NCBI GenBank assembly: GCA_937990735.1
Contig: CALKQT010000002.1
Coordinates: forward strand, 1-64,000
Source of the DNA: an uncultured Campylobacter sp.
GTDB lineage: Bacteria > Campylobacterota > Campylobacteria > Campylobacterales > Campylobacteraceae
Direction: 5' to 3'
Length of the DNA stretch: 64,000 nt
Below, one piece after another: positions 52,425 through 61,054 of the stretch. How positions within the stretch are numbered: position 1 is the stretch's first letter; each line of letters opens with the position of its first letter. The notes beneath the pieces were generated by a model. That model saw only the letters and a program-made list of their open reading frames with translations, had not been told where the DNA came from and made no database searches. Position numbers and translations under genes: made by a program.

Positions 52425-52886
52425 TTAAATTTTACGCTGCCGCATTTTCGCAACAAAAAGGGGCGTATGCGGAGGCGAGGCAAATTTCGCTACCACTCGC
52501 CGCGACGCAATTACCGTGAGCAAAAGCGTGCCGGTCGTTAAATTTATCTTTCGATCAAGCGCTTGATACCCGGCAAGCTCGCCTGACGCCTCGCAAATCT
52601 TGCTTCGCAGCACGCTAAAATCGCCACAGTAATCGCCCAAAAGCTGCAAAATATCGTCTCTGATGGCTTGCGAGCGCTCACTCAGAAGCAGCTGCTGCAA
52701 AAGGGCGAAAATTTCGCTCTCATGCGCCAGCGTGCAGCCGTAGTAGGGATCAAGGTAATAATCCAGGCAAAATAGAAGCGAAGCTTTCTCGGCCTCGTCA
52801 TCACCTCGCAAAACGGCGGCGATGCCCTCTACGCCGCCCTCCGCTATAGCTTTGTGCCTAGCCTCGAAATACACCGTGCGCGTCAA
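52425..52886 (-). CDS. Hypothetical helical protein, 153 aa
   Basis: The likely start is TTG 52886 with AAAAAGGGC six bases before it, 24 bases after the fabI stop; a longer frame to 52934 would overlap fabI. The sequence is mainly alpha-helical with a pattern of short helix pairs (AIAEGGVEGIAAVLRG; IFALLQQLLLSERSQAIRDDILQLLGDYCG) that could be HEAT-like. No catalytic motif. It ends in a basic tail (KMRQRKI). Probably cotranscribed with fabI. Confidence 0.6.
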   Translation of the reverse strand: MTRTVYFEARHKAIAEGGVEGIAAVLRGDDEAEKASLLFCLDYYLDPYYGCTLAHESEIFALLQQLLLSERSQAIRDDILQLLGDYCGDFSVLRSKICEASGELAGYQALDRKINLTTGTLLLTVIASRRVVAKFASPPHTPLFVAKMRQRKI

Positions 52887-52909
52887 ATTTTGCCCTTTTT
52901 GCACGTCGT

Positions 52910-53737
52910 TTACTCGGCCTTGGCCGCGTCCCATGCGAGGATCGTCTTACCCTCGGCGTCGGTAGCCACGTCGCCCATGCCCATGACGTTGTAGCCGCAG
53001 TCGACGTAGTGCACCTCGCCCGTCACGCCGCTAGCAAGGTCGCTAAGTAGATACATCGCGCTTTTGCCGACGTCTTGCGTCGTGACGTTGCGCTTGAGCG
53101 GCGCGTTGATCTCGTTGTAGCGCAAAATCATCCTAAAATCGCCGATTCCGCTTGCGGCAAGCGTCTTGATCGGGCCCGCGCTGATGGCGTTTACGCGGAT
53201 ACCGCGCGCGCCAAGATCGTGCGCTAGGTAGCGCACGGAGCTTTCAAGCGCTGCCTTTGCGACGCCCATAACGTTGTAGTGAGGTACGAATTTCGGCCCT
53301 CCGAGGTAGGTTAGCGTGAGCACCGAGCCACCCTCTTTTAGCACCGGCAGCACTGCGCGCGTGAGGCTTAGTAGCGAATACACGCTCGTGCCCATCGCGA
53401 TATCAAAGGCTTCTTTGCTCGTGTTTACAAACTCGCCCTCAAGCGCTTCTTTCGGCGCATAGGCCACTGCGTGTACGACGAAATCTATCTCGCCGAGGTC
53501 TGCTTTGATACGATCCGCAAGACCGTCTAGGTGAGCTGGATTGTTTACGTCGAGCTCATAGACGAATTTGCTCCCAAACTCCTCCGCGATCGGCTCTACG
53601 CGTTTTTTCAGCGCGTCGTTTAGGTAGGTAAACGCCATCTGCGCACCCTGCTCGTAACAAGCTTCGGCGATGCCGTAAGCGATGGATTTGGCGTTAGCGA
53701 CGCCGACGATGAGGCCTTTTTTGCCTTTTAAAATCAT
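52910..53737 (-). CDS. fabI: Enoyl-[acyl-carrier-protein] reductase
   Basis: NADH-dependent last step of fatty acid elongation; the triclosan target. GKKGLIVGVANAKSIAYGIA at the N-terminus, YNVMGVAKAALESSVRYLA with the Tyr-x6-Lys catalytic pair, and ISAGPIKTLAASGI. 275 residues. It follows gapA-pgk-tpiA after a 290-base gap, the same order as in C. jejuni. Confidence 0.96.
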   Translation of the reverse strand: MILKGKKGLIVGVANAKSIAYGIAEACYEQGAQMAFTYLNDALKKRVEPIAEEFGSKFVYELDVNNPAHLDGLADRIKADLGEIDFVVHAVAYAPKEALEGEFVNTSKEAFDIAMGTSVYSLLSLTRAVLPVLKEGGSVLTLTYLGGPKFVPHYNVMGVAKAALESSVRYLAHDLGARGIRVNAISAGPIKTLAASGIGDFRMILRYNEINAPLKRNVTTQDVGKSAMYLLSDLASGVTGEVHYVDCGYNVMGMGDVATDAEGKTILAWDAAKAE

Positions 53738-53977
53738 TATTTCTCCTTTAAAATTTGCTTGGCTTTTAAGCGTCTTTGAATGAGTTTTGATTTTGCTCCC
53801 TGCGACAGGCTACATGCCTAGTCTTGGTCGCAAAATCTGCAACAACATTCAAATCCATCTTAAAGTCCTTCGCAATTTGACTTAAAATTCTACAAATTAA
53901 AATTCGCAAAATCTCGCGAAACGCCAAATTTTAAACGCAATTCGATAGCGGCAGTATCGCGAAGCTAGACTAGGCGA

Positions 53978-54034
53978 CTTAAAATTTTGCGACGGGAGTT
54001 ACCCTATTAGGTAATGACTGAGCAAAATTTTAAG
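53978..54034. terminator. Long nested inverted repeat after tpiA
   Basis: CTTAAAATTTTGC (53978-53990) and GCAAAATTTTAAG (54022-54034) are exact inverted repeats. Between them TTACC (53999-54003) and GGTAA (54010-54014) form an inner hairpin. The right arm covers the tpiA stop. Probably terminates or attenuates transcription between tpiA and fabI; the rest of the gap 53738-54029 holds no gene. Confidence 0.5.
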
Positions 54035-54743
54035 GCAACGAAGTATAGCGATGCGAGACAACGCGTATAAGTTCCAAAAAGCTAGAGGCGTCCCAGCTCG
54101 CCGTACCTACTAACACCCCGTCGCAACCTCTTATCGCGCAAATTTTTGCGATATTTTCAGCATTCACGCTGCCACCGTAAAGCAGCGGCGCGGGGCTTTT
54201 AGCGCGCAACAAATTTAGCATTCTTTCGATCTGCTCGCACTGCGCGCTTCTGCCTGTACCGATCGCCCAGACAGGCTCGTAGGCTAGTATTAAATTTTGG
54301 TATTTCAGATCGACGCCCTCAAGCTGTGCCGCTACAAACTCCTCGCTGCGGTTTTGCGCAAATGCCGCCTCATCCTCGCCGACGCAAAAGACGATGCGCC
54401 AGCCCTGCGCCGCGGCAAAACCGAATTTCTCTCTTATCAGCTCTGCGCTCTCGCCCAAAATAGTGCGCCGCTCGCTATGCCCAATAAGAACGGTTTTGAT
54501 GTCAAATTCCGCCAGCATATCGCCGCCGATCTCGCCCGTAAAGCTACCGTGCGCGGCAGGATAGAAATTTTGCGCGCCTTGGATGAAATTTTTCGCCCCC
54601 GCGCAAAATGCGATAGCAGGAGGAAAAACTAAAATTTCATTCTCGCGCGAAATTCCGCCCGCTAAGCCTTCATCTAAAGCTTTAGCATACCGCTCAAAGC
54701 TAGCGCGAGTATGGTTGCATTTAAGATTCGCCGCCAGTATCAT
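54030..54743 (-). CDS. tpiA: Triosephosphate isomerase
   Basis: Interconverts dihydroxyacetone phosphate and glyceraldehyde 3-phosphate. N-terminal LAANLKCNHT with the catalytic Lys, VLIGHSERR with the catalytic His, AYEPVWAIGTGRSA with the catalytic Glu, and LLYGGSVNAEN phosphate loop. 237 residues, short as usual for Campylobacter. It overlaps pgk by four bases. Confidence 0.96.
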   Translation of the reverse strand: MILAANLKCNHTRASFERYAKALDEGLAGGISRENEILVFPPAIAFCAGAKNFIQGAQNFYPAAHGSFTGEIGGDMLAEFDIKTVLIGHSERRTILGESAELIREKFGFAAAQGWRIVFCVGEDEAAFAQNRSEEFVAAQLEGVDLKYQNLILAYEPVWAIGTGRSAQCEQIERMLNLLRAKSPAPLLYGGSVNAENIAKICAIRGCDGVLVGTASWDASSFLELIRVVSHRYTSLP

Positions 54744-55951
54744 CGCAGCTCCGTTTTAGCGGTAAGCACTCGCACGCCCGGCAGCTCCTTGCCCTCGATG
54801 AGTTCTAAGCTCGCGCCGCCTCCGGTAGAAATAAAAGTCATATCATCAGCGTTACCAGCGCGTTCGACGACATCTGCGGTATCGCCGCCGCCCACTACGG
54901 TAGTGGCGTCGCTATCTGCGATCGCGTGCGATATATGCAGGCTGCCGCGAGCGAATTTATCGATCTCAAAAACCCCCATCGGCCCGTTCCACCAGATCGT
55001 TTGTGCATCGTCTAGGGCTTCTTTAAAAAGCGCTACGGTCGCAGGTCCGATATCTAACCCCATCCAATCGCTTGGAATTTCTTGGACGGTAACCTTTTTT
55101 GTAACGGCATCTTGCGAGCATTGCGGAGCTGCGACGGCATCGACGGGGATATAAATTTTAACCCCAAGCTCGCGAGCATTGCGGAGAATATTTTTTGCTT
55201 CCTCGATTAGATCCTCTTCGAGCAAAGATTTGCCGATGTCATATCCGACGGCTTTTAAAAAGGTAAACGCCATGCCGCCTCCGATGATGAGCTTATCGAC
55301 TTTAGGAAGTAAATTTTTAAGCGCCTGAAGCTTGCCGCTTACTTTGCTGCCGCCCGTTACGGCTACGAAAGGACGCGCAGGATCTTTAATAAGGTCTTTA
55401 GCAAATTTTATCTCTTTTAGTAGCAAAAATCCCGCCGCCTTATGCGCCTCATCGTAGAATTTCGTAATCGCCTCTACCGAAGCATGCGCGCGGTGGCATA
55501 CGCCAAAAGCATCGTTGATATAAAATTCCGCATAGCTCGCAAGCCTCTTAGCTAGTGCTTCGTCGTTTTTGCTCTCGCCCTTTTCGAAGCGCAGATTATC
55601 TAGTAGAAGCACTTCGCCCTTTTTAAGCGAATTTACCGCAGCTCCTGCCTCCTCGCCCGCGACGTCGGAGACAAATTTTATCTCGCGTTCCAAAAGCCTA
55701 GATAGCCTCTTTACCACAGGCTTTAGGCTAAGTCTTTCTTCGTATCCGTTTTTCGGGCGTCCTAAGTGGCTGGCTAAAATTACCGCGCAGCCCTCGTCTA
55801 AGCAATATTTAATCGTAGGGATAGACGAACGGATGCGACGATCGTCCGTAATATTGCAAAACTCATCCATCGGCACGTTAAAATCGCACCTGATAAAAAC
55901 GCGCGCGCCGTCTTTAAATTTCAAATCTTTAATCGAAAGAATTTCGCCCAT
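54740..55951 (-). CDS. pgk: Phosphoglycerate kinase
   Basis: Glycolytic and gluconeogenic kinase. From ATG 55951 (AAGGAAATAAG upstream, one base beyond the gapA stop) the protein has 403 residues. RCDFNVPMDEF, ASHLGRPKNGYEE, FYINDAFGVCHRAHAS, and the C-terminal GPMGVFE and GGGDTADVVE motifs are complete. It lies between gapA and tpiA in one unit. Confidence 0.96.
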   Translation of the reverse strand: MGEILSIKDLKFKDGARVFIRCDFNVPMDEFCNITDDRRIRSSIPTIKYCLDEGCAVILASHLGRPKNGYEERLSLKPVVKRLSRLLEREIKFVSDVAGEEAGAAVNSLKKGEVLLLDNLRFEKGESKNDEALAKRLASYAEFYINDAFGVCHRAHASVEAITKFYDEAHKAAGFLLLKEIKFAKDLIKDPARPFVAVTGGSKVSGKLQALKNLLPKVDKLIIGGGMAFTFLKAVGYDIGKSLLEEDLIEEAKNILRNARELGVKIYIPVDAVAAPQCSQDAVTKKVTVQEIPSDWMGLDIGPATVALFKEALDDAQTIWWNGPMGVFEIDKFARGSLHISHAIADSDATTVVGGGDTADVVERAGNADDMTFISTGGGASLELIEGKELPGVRVLTAKTELR

Positions 55952-55952
55952 C

Positions 55953-56957
55953 TTATTTCCTTCTTTTTGCCGCATATAAGGCTAAATCTATGAGGCGCTC
56001 GCTATATCCCCACTCGTTGTCATACCAGCTCATCACTTTTATCAGATTGCCGTCAATTACCTGCGTGCAGTCGCTAGCTACGATGCTGGAGTATTCTGAA
56101 GTACAAAAATCACTGCTGACACGGCTATCGTCGTCTACGAGCAAAATTCCTTTCATCTCTTTAGAGGCATAGCGGCGGAAAATTTCATTTAGCTCCTCGG
56201 CACTCGTTTGTTTACGCGTTAGCACCGTTAGATCAACCATCGAAACGTTAGCCACTGGTACGCGCACAGATTGCCCGTGCATCTTACCGCTTAGCTGCGG
56301 AAGTACCTTACTAATTGCTTTTGCCGCGCCCGTCGTAGTCGGAGCGATATTAAGAGCTGCGGCGCGTGAACGGCGAAAATCCTTGGCTTTTACATCGACT
56401 AGACTCTGTCCATGTGTATAGGCGTGAATCGTCGTCATAAGACCCTTTTCGATACCAAGCTCATCGTCTAGAATTTTTGCAATCGGAGCCAGGCCATTAG
56501 TGGTGCAGCTAGCGTTTGAAATGACGCGCTGTCCTGCATAAGCGCCCTCATTAACGCCGATTACAAAAGTGGGCGTATCATCCTTGGCAGGCGCGCTCAT
56601 TACGACTACGCCGATACCGTTATCTATGAACGGCTTGCATTTTTCGCTCGTTAAAAACGCACCCGTACATTCCAGCACAGCTTCTGCACCATCGCCCGCA
56701 AAATCAAGCTCCGCAGGCTCTCTGGTGGAATAGACGCGGATCTTTTTGCCGTCCACGGCTATGCATTCATCGCTTAGAATTTCTACTTTTTTACGAAACT
56801 CGCCGTGAACGGTATCGTATTGAAGCAGGTATCTCGTAAGCTCGCGCTTAGCGGTATCATTGATCGCCACAAGCTCTACATCGTCCCTGCTTAGCGCAAT
56901 TCTAGCCGCGCACCTACCGATCCTTCCAAAGCCGTTAATTGCGATTTTTACTGCCAT
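55953..56957 (-). CDS. gapA: Glyceraldehyde-3-phosphate dehydrogenase
   Basis: NAD(P)-dependent dehydrogenase. INGFGRIGRCAARIA at the N-terminus, the catalytic Cys in SNASCTTNGLAPIAKIL, and WYDNEWGYSERLID at the C-terminus. 334 residues. First gene of gapA-pgk-tpiA-fabI; AAGGAGAACC-type ribosome site before the ATG. It is divergent from the lipoprotein gene at 57095. Confidence 0.96.
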   Translation of the reverse strand: MAVKIAINGFGRIGRCAARIALSRDDVELVAINDTAKRELTRYLLQYDTVHGEFRKKVEILSDECIAVDGKKIRVYSTREPAELDFAGDGAEAVLECTGAFLTSEKCKPFIDNGIGVVVMSAPAKDDTPTFVIGVNEGAYAGQRVISNASCTTNGLAPIAKILDDELGIEKGLMTTIHAYTHGQSLVDVKAKDFRRSRAAALNIAPTTTGAAKAISKVLPQLSGKMHGQSVRVPVANVSMVDLTVLTRKQTSAEELNEIFRRYASKEMKGILLVDDDSRVSSDFCTSEYSSIVASDCTQVIDGNLIKVMSWYDNEWGYSERLIDLALYAAKRRK

Positions 56958-57061
56958 AAGGTTCTCCTTATTTGGGATGTTTTCAGCTGGAATTTTACTA
57001 AATTTGGGTTAATCTTTGATTAAATAAAAAGTCGCGAAATCTAGGATTTACTTTTTGGCTA

Positions 57062-57067
57062 TATAAT
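57062..57067 (+). promoter_or_regulatory. Candidate -10 box for the MliC-like gene
   Basis: TATAAT in GGCTATATAATTCGCG, 28 bases before the ATG at 57095 and just before a strong ribosome site. Confidence 0.6.
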
Positions 57068-57094
57068 TCGCGAACTTTTTTTAAAGGAGAAAAA

Positions 57095-57472
57095 ATGAGA
57101 CGAATTGTATTCTCGTCATTAGCGGCAATCGCGATTTTAAGCGGATGCAACCAACCTAAGACCGATACGGCTCCGCAGCAAAAGCAAGAGTCTGTAGCGC
57201 ACACGATCGTATTTCTACTCGGAGATACCGGAGATAAGCGCATCAGCCTTAGCTCGAACGATATGTTCGCAACGGGCGTGTTAACCGACGAAAAAGGCAA
57301 AAAGCATAATCTCAAACGCGCGGCTTCCGCAAGCGGCATAATGCTTACGAACAACGAAGGCATCGAGCTTCTTTTCAAACGCGGAGAGGGAGTGTATACG
57401 CCGGGCAAAGGCAAGAAGGATATTCCGGTAACCTACACCGAGCACGAGCACAAAAGTGGCGAAATGATGTAG
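57095..57472 (+). CDS. MliC/PliC-like lysozyme-inhibitor lipoprotein
   Basis: 125 residues. A lipobox ILSGC puts the lipidated Cys at about 18. The C-terminal domain follows the MliC pattern of strands with ATGVLTDEKGKKHNLKRAASASG, IELLFKRGEG; the SASG motif is the part of MliC that enters the lysozyme active site. Members protect the cell wall from host c-type lysozyme. Its ribosome site AAAGGAGAAAAA is excellent. Domain match is from memory of the SxSGxxY pattern, with Ile-Met in place of the usual Ala-Lys-Tyr. Confidence 0.6.
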   Translation: MRRIVFSSLAAIAILSGCNQPKTDTAPQQKQESVAHTIVFLLGDTGDKRISLSSNDMFATGVLTDEKGKKHNLKRAASASGIMLTNNEGIELLFKRGEGVYTPGKGKKDIPVTYTEHEHKSGEMM

Positions 57473-57848
57473 CCACGGCGGGGTTAAATTTAAACGCCCT
57501 AAAAAACGAATTAAATTTAACCCCTCGTTTCTAAATTTCGACTTCTTTATCCATAGCAAAATTTAACCCTTGTTTCGATCTCTTTGATCTGTGATAAAGC
57601 TCAACCTTTTTTCGCTTCTTTCATCTACGCAAATTGAACTTTTTTGTGAATTTAAGCTTGCGCTCACCGAAAGCAAGCTCCGCGAGTTCAAAATCATTAA
57701 ATTTTACGAAATATCCATTTGATCTGCGCTTTACCACCGAATTTTTGATTTTCAACCAAATTTCACTTCAAATTCGCTAAACTGCGACGAAATTTTAGCA
57801 GGCCGGTGCAAATACGGCGCAAAACAGATCATTTAGCGAGATTGCCGC
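57473..57848. other. Intergenic stretch, 376 bases
   Basis: No gene seen. The first 50 bases hold the terminator at 57480-57524; the rest is AT-rich, with the likely promoter of the 57849 gene near its right end. Confidence 0.5.
57480..57524. terminator. 14-base-pair terminator stem
   Basis: GGGGTTAAATTTAA (57480-57493) and TTAAATTTAACCCC (57511-57524) pair exactly around a 17-base loop, eight bases after the lipoprotein stop. Confidence 0.6.
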
Positions 57849-58292
57849 ATGGATAGCATTAAATTTTACCTAAACGATTACGAAATTGAGGGCGAAAGCT
57901 TTACCGAAGTCGTTATTGCGATAAACGGCGAGCCCCTGCTTGAACTGATTAAGAAGCGCGAGCAAAGCTTTGCGGCGAAAAATGGGCAAGGCTGCATCGC
58001 AGGAGGCTACGCCTACTTAAACTTGATCGATTTTGAGGAGCTATTCTTACGTGCGGCGCTTGAGGCTGATCTGGCGCAAGATGAGCGAAACGCCGTGCTA
58101 CTGGGCTGTCCGAGTGGGATCTGGAACTGCTGGTATCTCGCGCTTAAGATTAAATTCGAAACGGAGACGGTTAAGCTTTACGAGTTTAAAAACCTGCGCC
58201 GCAAAGATTGGCGGTATGGGCTTGAGTTTAAATTTGACCGCGTGAGCTTTGTGAGCGAAATTTCCAAAATCGCCTCTTTTAATAAGCTCTAA
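57849..58292 (+). CDS. Hypothetical protein, 147 aa
   Basis: Unrecognised soluble protein. It starts MDSIKFYLNDYEIEGESFTE and contains GQGCIAGGYAYLNL, then LLGCPSGIWNCWYLALKI, then VKLYEFKNLRRKDWRYGLEFKF. The GIWNCWYLALKI segment recalls small immunity-like or YD-type proteins that are often linked to toxin genes, but I cannot name a family. It is convergent with the barstar gene about 100 bases away. Confidence 0.6.
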   Translation: MDSIKFYLNDYEIEGESFTEVVIAINGEPLLELIKKREQSFAAKNGQGCIAGGYAYLNLIDFEELFLRAALEADLAQDERNAVLLGCPSGIWNCWYLALKIKFETETVKLYEFKNLRRKDWRYGLEFKFDRVSFVSEISKIASFNKL

Positions 58293-58360
58293 AATTCGCA
58301 AATTTAACGGCACGCTCGAAACTGCGGCGAAATGAACTCGTCTTAGACTCGGTAAAATTT

Positions 58361-58372
58361 GGCTTTGAAGCC
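58361..58372. terminator. Short hairpin between convergent genes
   Basis: GGCTTTGAAGCC pairs with itself; on the minus strand it is followed by AAATTTT. A second inverted repeat, ATAAGCT (58376-58382) with AGCTTAT (58391-58397), covers the barstar stop. Together they probably end the barnase-barstar transcript. Confidence 0.45.
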
Positions 58373-58393
58373 ATAATAAGCTGTCTCGAGAGC

Positions 58394-58675
58394 TTATAGT
58401 ATTAAAATTTTCGCCTTGCCGCTTCGCAAAACTTCCAGCAAAATATCATAAAATTTGCCCAGCCTTAGCTTTAAAATTCCGCCCCTTTTGATAATCACGC
58501 GGACCTGTCCGCTCCGCTCGCCAAGCGCGTCGTAGAGCGCATCTAAATTTGCGACGTATTCGGGCTCGAAATTTAGCGCCGCGGCAAACAGTGCGAAAAT
58601 TTGATCTTTGCGCCTAATCTTTGCGCCGTCGATGATGATCTTTGCACCGCGGCACGTTTTAAAATTTAAACTCAT
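58394..58675 (-). CDS. Barstar-family ribonuclease inhibitor
   Basis: 93 residues from ATG 58675, whose first bases overlap the barnase stop as ATGA. The barstar core KIIIDGAKIRRKDQIFALFAAALNF leads to ANLDALYDALGE, aligned with NLDALWDCL in barstar, where the Asp residues plug the barnase active site. A longer frame (to 58786) lies within the barnase gene and is rejected. It should keep the ribonuclease inactive in the cytoplasm until export. Confidence 0.85.
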   Translation of the reverse strand: MSLNFKTCRGAKIIIDGAKIRRKDQIFALFAAALNFEPEYVANLDALYDALGERSGQVRVIIKRGGILKLRLGKFYDILLEVLRSGKAKILIL

Positions 58676-59415
58676 TGCACGCGCTCGAAGCTTTCGTAAT
58701 GATCGGCGGTGTAGAAGATCAGTCCGTCGTTTGAAAATATCAGCCGCTTCGCGCCGCGCGCGCCGCCGCGATACTCGATATCGCACTCGCGCCAGATCCG
58801 CCCCTTTTTATCAGGCAATCTGCGCTCAAAATTGCCGAAGCGGTCGCCGCCGATGCTCTTGCCGCGCGCATATCGCCACAGATCGCCGCCCTGCCAACCA
58901 AGCTCGCCGGCCTGCTTTTTCGTGATAAAATTTTGCGGCAAAGAGCCCGTACGGCGGATATGAGCGCTCACGCACTCCCTGCTTACGCAGGGCTCGTCCG
59001 CGAGTTGATTTTTAGAATTTGCGGCGGGATTTTGGGAGTTTGAAGCTTCATAATCTGCGCTGCGCCGCCTGTAGACGTCCGCCTCATCTTTAGGATTTGC
59101 CGCGGCAGGCTCATTTACTTGCGGATGAGATTTTAAATCTCCTAGATCTGCTCCGCGCCCTGTCCCGCCGTCTGCGCTTCTTGCACCGCTCTCATCTTTT
59201 GCGCCGGCGCTGCTTGCAGGATTTTCGGAGCTTGAAACTTTACGATCGGTGCCGCTTTTGATATCTTGCGCGCCGCTTTTACGCGACGCAGCATCCAGGG
59301 TTTTGGAGGTAAAAACCCGCTCATCTTTAGCCGCGGGGCTGCGCGAATTGGAGATGAAATTTAGCGCCAAAAGAAGTGCTACAAAAATTGCGAGCGGGAT
59401 CAGCTTTTTTGCCAC
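58672..59415 (-). CDS. Membrane-anchored barnase-family ribonuclease
   Basis: 247 residues from GTG 59415, with AAAAAAGG seven bases before it, three bases after the DedA stop; a longer frame would overlap the DedA gene. A membrane anchor or uncleaved signal (LIPLAIFVALLLALNF) at about 6-21 is followed by a 135-residue Ser/Ala/Asp-rich linker. The C-terminal domain (about 160-247) follows barnase: LPQNFITKKQAGELGWQGG, GKSIGGDRFGNFERRLP, RIWRECDIEY with the general-base Glu, GGARGAKRLIFS with the two Arg, and TADHYESF with the catalytic His. All catalytic residues are present. Confidence 0.87.
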   Translation of the reverse strand: MAKKLIPLAIFVALLLALNFISNSRSPAAKDERVFTSKTLDAASRKSGAQDIKSGTDRKVSSSENPASSAGAKDESGARSADGGTGRGADLGDLKSHPQVNEPAAANPKDEADVYRRRSADYEASNSQNPAANSKNQLADEPCVSRECVSAHIRRTGSLPQNFITKKQAGELGWQGGDLWRYARGKSIGGDRFGNFERRLPDKKGRIWRECDIEYRGGARGAKRLIFSNDGLIFYTADHYESFERVQ

Positions 59416-59417
59416 CG

Positions 59418-59981
59418 CTAGCCTTTTTTGCGGGTCGCGAAGCGAAAATAGAGCACGATCGCCGCTATTATCGCGCCTAGAGTCAGCGGAGCGATCCACG
59501 GCGCATCCTTAATGTGCACATAGAGCTCGCGCACGAAATCGCCCGCGTAGTAGCTCAGTAGCCCCACCACAAGCGCCCAAATGAGCGAGCTTACGACATT
59601 GATGACGCTAAATTTTAAAAACGAATATTTTGTGATGCCGATCGCGATCGGTACGAGGGTTTTGAGGCCGTATATAAATTTTTTGATTAAAATTATACGG
59701 TCGCCGTATTTACGAAATAAAATCTGCGCCAGAGCGAGGTTGCGACGCTGTTTGCGCAGATACGGCATGATCTCTTTTTTATTGTAGCGGCTTACTAAAA
59801 ACAGCCCCGAATCGCCTATGAAGTTCGATATGCAGGCGATTACGATGCATAAGACGATATTGAGCTCGCCGGCCGAGCTTAGCACGCCCGCTGCCGCAAG
59901 CGCCAAAAATCCTCCTCCCAGCGAATACAAAAACAGTATCAGATACCCCCACGTATGGAGGTTTGCAAACATCGATTCCAT
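59418..59981 (-). CDS. DedA-family membrane protein
   Basis: 187 residues, five to six hydrophobic segments. FIGDSGLFLVSRYNKKE and FGDRIILIKKFIYGLKTLVPIAIG-type text matches the DedA motif in which Arg and Gly residues shape the transport site. DedA proteins aid recycling of undecaprenyl phosphate or phospholipid movement, so it could serve the pgl pathway too. AAAGGATTCG precedes the ATG. Confidence 0.85.
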   Translation of the reverse strand: MESMFANLHTWGYLILFLYSLGGGFLALAAAGVLSSAGELNIVLCIVIACISNFIGDSGLFLVSRYNKKEIMPYLRKQRRNLALAQILFRKYGDRIILIKKFIYGLKTLVPIAIGITKYSFLKFSVINVVSSLIWALVVGLLSYYAGDFVRELYVHIKDAPWIAPLTLGAIIAAIVLYFRFATRKKG

Positions 59982-60462
59982 CGAATCCTTTCATTAGATC
60001 GTATAAAATTCTATAAATTTTGACTAAAGCAGCTTTAAAATTCGGTGCGAAAACTTCACTCCAACGTCCCACGGACGCCACTTGATTTTGCTATGACATT
60101 AAATTTAAAATTCCGCGCAGCTGCCGCGAAATACAAAATTTCGCCGCAAAATATTAAGCGAAATTCTAAAATAAAATTTCTAGACATCAAGTAAAATCAC
60201 CGCAAAATTTAGCGGTAAAATTTTGCAATTCTAAATTTAATGACAAAATTTCGACTTCTTTAAAATTCAAAGTAACTTGCGAATTACACAGGATTTACGC
60301 GATATCTTCAAATGTCTCCTACCCCGCGAATTGCAATAAAATTGCGCACCCAAGTCTATTATTCTGCAGAAATCACGCGAGCAAAATTCCAAGCCGCTAA
60401 TAAAACGCCCATAAAGCAAAATTTTTCGCTAAGCTATGCGCCTTAGCATCTTTAGCTAAATT
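59982..60462. other. Intergenic stretch, 481 bases
   Basis: No gene on either strand. It contains repeated AAATTT words and a hairpin ACCGC-AAAATTTA-GCGGT (60199-60216). A minus-strand promoter for the DedA-barnase-barstar run is expected near 60010. Confidence 0.45.
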
Positions 60463-61044
60463 TTACTCATCTGCGCCGATTACTCGCATCAAAAGCGCAT
60501 AGCCCTCAGTATTTGGATCAAAAGCGCGGTCATTTTTGGTCTCCAGCACCGAACCGCCCAGGCTCACGCCCGCAAACAGCCCGCCTTTATTCGTAAAGAC
60601 GTACATATCTTGATTTAGCACATCTAAAGAGCCAGAATCGGCGCTGTAGTTACCTGCAACTGCCGTCGCATCGCCCGAAAGCGTGATTTGGGAATTTCGC
60701 ATTTTTTGGATTACATCGTCATGCATTACGAAAATAACTAGATAATTATCCTCATAGCCTATCTGAAGTCCTACGCTGGCGCTGCTGATCTCAGCGCCGC
60801 TTACGCTATGCGCGCCGTCATTATTATAGATGATGATCCCCTCGCCATACATTCCGCCTATGATGAAGCCCAGCTTCTTGACGCTCGGAAATATCACTAT
60901 CGCGCGGGCTTGCTGCGCTAGGTATTTATACTGCGCGTTCGTGCGCATCACCGACGAATAAGCGCTCGCGCTATCAATGATGAGCTCATCCTCGGCAAAT
61001 GCCGCATTAAAAAGCAAAAATAAAGCGATTATAAATTTTTTCAT
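60463..61044 (-). CDS. SYLF (YSC84-like) domain protein, secreted
   Basis: 193 residues with a cleavable signal peptide (FIIALFLLFNAAFA). The SYLF domain includes AQQARAIVIFPSVKKLGFIIGGMYGEGIII, VGLQIGYEDNYLVIFVMHDD, and GLFAGVSLGGSVLE. SYLF domains bind phosphoinositides in eukaryotes; bacterial members are periplasmic with no clear role. AGGAGTATG start. It follows rny after 10 bases in the same orientation. Confidence 0.87.
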   Translation of the reverse strand: MKKFIIALFLLFNAAFAEDELIIDSASAYSSVMRTNAQYKYLAQQARAIVIFPSVKKLGFIIGGMYGEGIIIYNNDGAHSVSGAEISSASVGLQIGYEDNYLVIFVMHDDVIQKMRNSQITLSGDATAVAGNYSADSGSLDVLNQDMYVFTNKGGLFAGVSLGGSVLETKNDRAFDPNTEGYALLMRVIGADE

Positions 61045-61054
61045 TTCATACTCC

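Noticed and set aside
58676..58786. Longer N-terminus for barstar
   Set aside because: The extra Arg-rich residues are the antiphase reading of the barnase 3' end; the inhibitor family starts near the chosen ATG.
59416..59499. Longer N-terminus for the barnase protein (start at 59499)
   Set aside because: It would overlap the DedA gene by 82 bases and place charged residues ahead of the membrane anchor; GTG 59415 has a ribosome site at the right distance.
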